Assembly (NCBI GenBank): GCA_036266155.1
Contig: DATANR010000508.1
Span: 1-12,837 of the forward strand
Source of the DNA: SIAJ01 sp036266155
GTDB lineage: Bacteria > Planctomycetota > Planctomycetia > Gemmatales > Gemmataceae
Direction: 5' to 3'
DNA length: 12,837 bases
Shown: positions 12,793-12,837 of the stretch, in pieces
Position numbering within the stretch: position 1 is the first letter of the stretch
Layout: the number at the start of each line of letters is the position of its first letter
Notes under the pieces: generated by a model
What the model was told of the DNA's origin: nothing
What the model saw: the letters and a program-made list of their open reading frames with translations, nothing else
The model's database searches: none
Translations under genes and position numbers: made by a program

Positions 12793-12837
12793 GTCAGCGG
12801 CCCGATAAGGTCTTTGTGACACCATCGGGCCGCTGAC
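12793..12837. repeat. 14-bp inverted repeat at the window edge
   Basis: GTCAGCGGCCCGAT (12793-12806) and ATCGGGCCGCTGAC (12824-12837) are perfect reverse complements around a 17-base loop. The right arm ends exactly at the window edge, so the element may be longer. It lies about 130 bases upstream of the CotH gene at 12661, whose leader (12662-12792) shows no clear promoter to me. Confidence 0.55.

Noticed and set aside
1..12837. CRISPR array, rRNA or transposase gene
   Set aside because: No regularly spaced direct repeats, rRNA-like stretches or recognisable transposase were seen on either strand.

Overview
The window looks like chromosomal DNA from a planctomycete, probably a Gemmata-like lineage. 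Three things suggest this: a large secreted repeat protein that opens with the LEDRLTPS-type N-terminal motif common in that phylum, two CotH-family proteins with Gly/Pro-rich tails, and dense GC-rich coding with palindromic repeats in the spacers. The assignment is by recognition only; no database search was possible.

Left part (about 1-4841): the right end of a prophage-like element, with its genes on the minus strand. In transcription order these are a severed C-terminal tail resembling planctomycete integrases (4617-4802), a truncated HK97-type prohead protease (4135-4431), an intact HK97-fold major capsid protein (2621-3955), a terminator-like hairpin (2450-2482), a tape measure protein (185-2137) and the start of a further gene running off the window (1-185). 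Portal, terminase, head-tail connector and tail tube genes are not seen. Between capsid and tape measure, on the plus strand, a good sigma-70-like promoter precedes a 40-residue ORF with 12 acidic residues and no Lys or Arg. The element ends at 4796-4841 in the 3' half of a tRNA-Asn gene (anticodon arm, variable loop, T arm, acceptor strand). This is the classical attachment-site remnant of a tRNA-integrating element; the reconstituted tRNA should lie to the left of the window.

Junction (4842-5116): presumed host DNA with a second, degenerate copy of the tRNA 3' tail and a decayed N-terminal piece of a GIY-YIG nuclease.

Right part (5117-12837): host genes. A 991-residue extracellular-type protein has seven delta-60 repeats, three cadherin/Ig-like tandem domains and about a dozen RTX nonapeptides. 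A REPIN-like pair of inverted palindromes (8112-8219) follows, then a short ORF overlapping a three-helix membrane protein. Converging on these from the other strand are two CotH-family proteins (8799-10460 and 10664-12661), separated by an imperfect inverted repeat. They share a helical LTxxQ-like module, placed at the C-terminus in one and inside the CotH fold in the other. Signal peptides, an EF-hand-type loop and RTX repeats suggest that this host block encodes exported, partly calcium-binding surface proteins.
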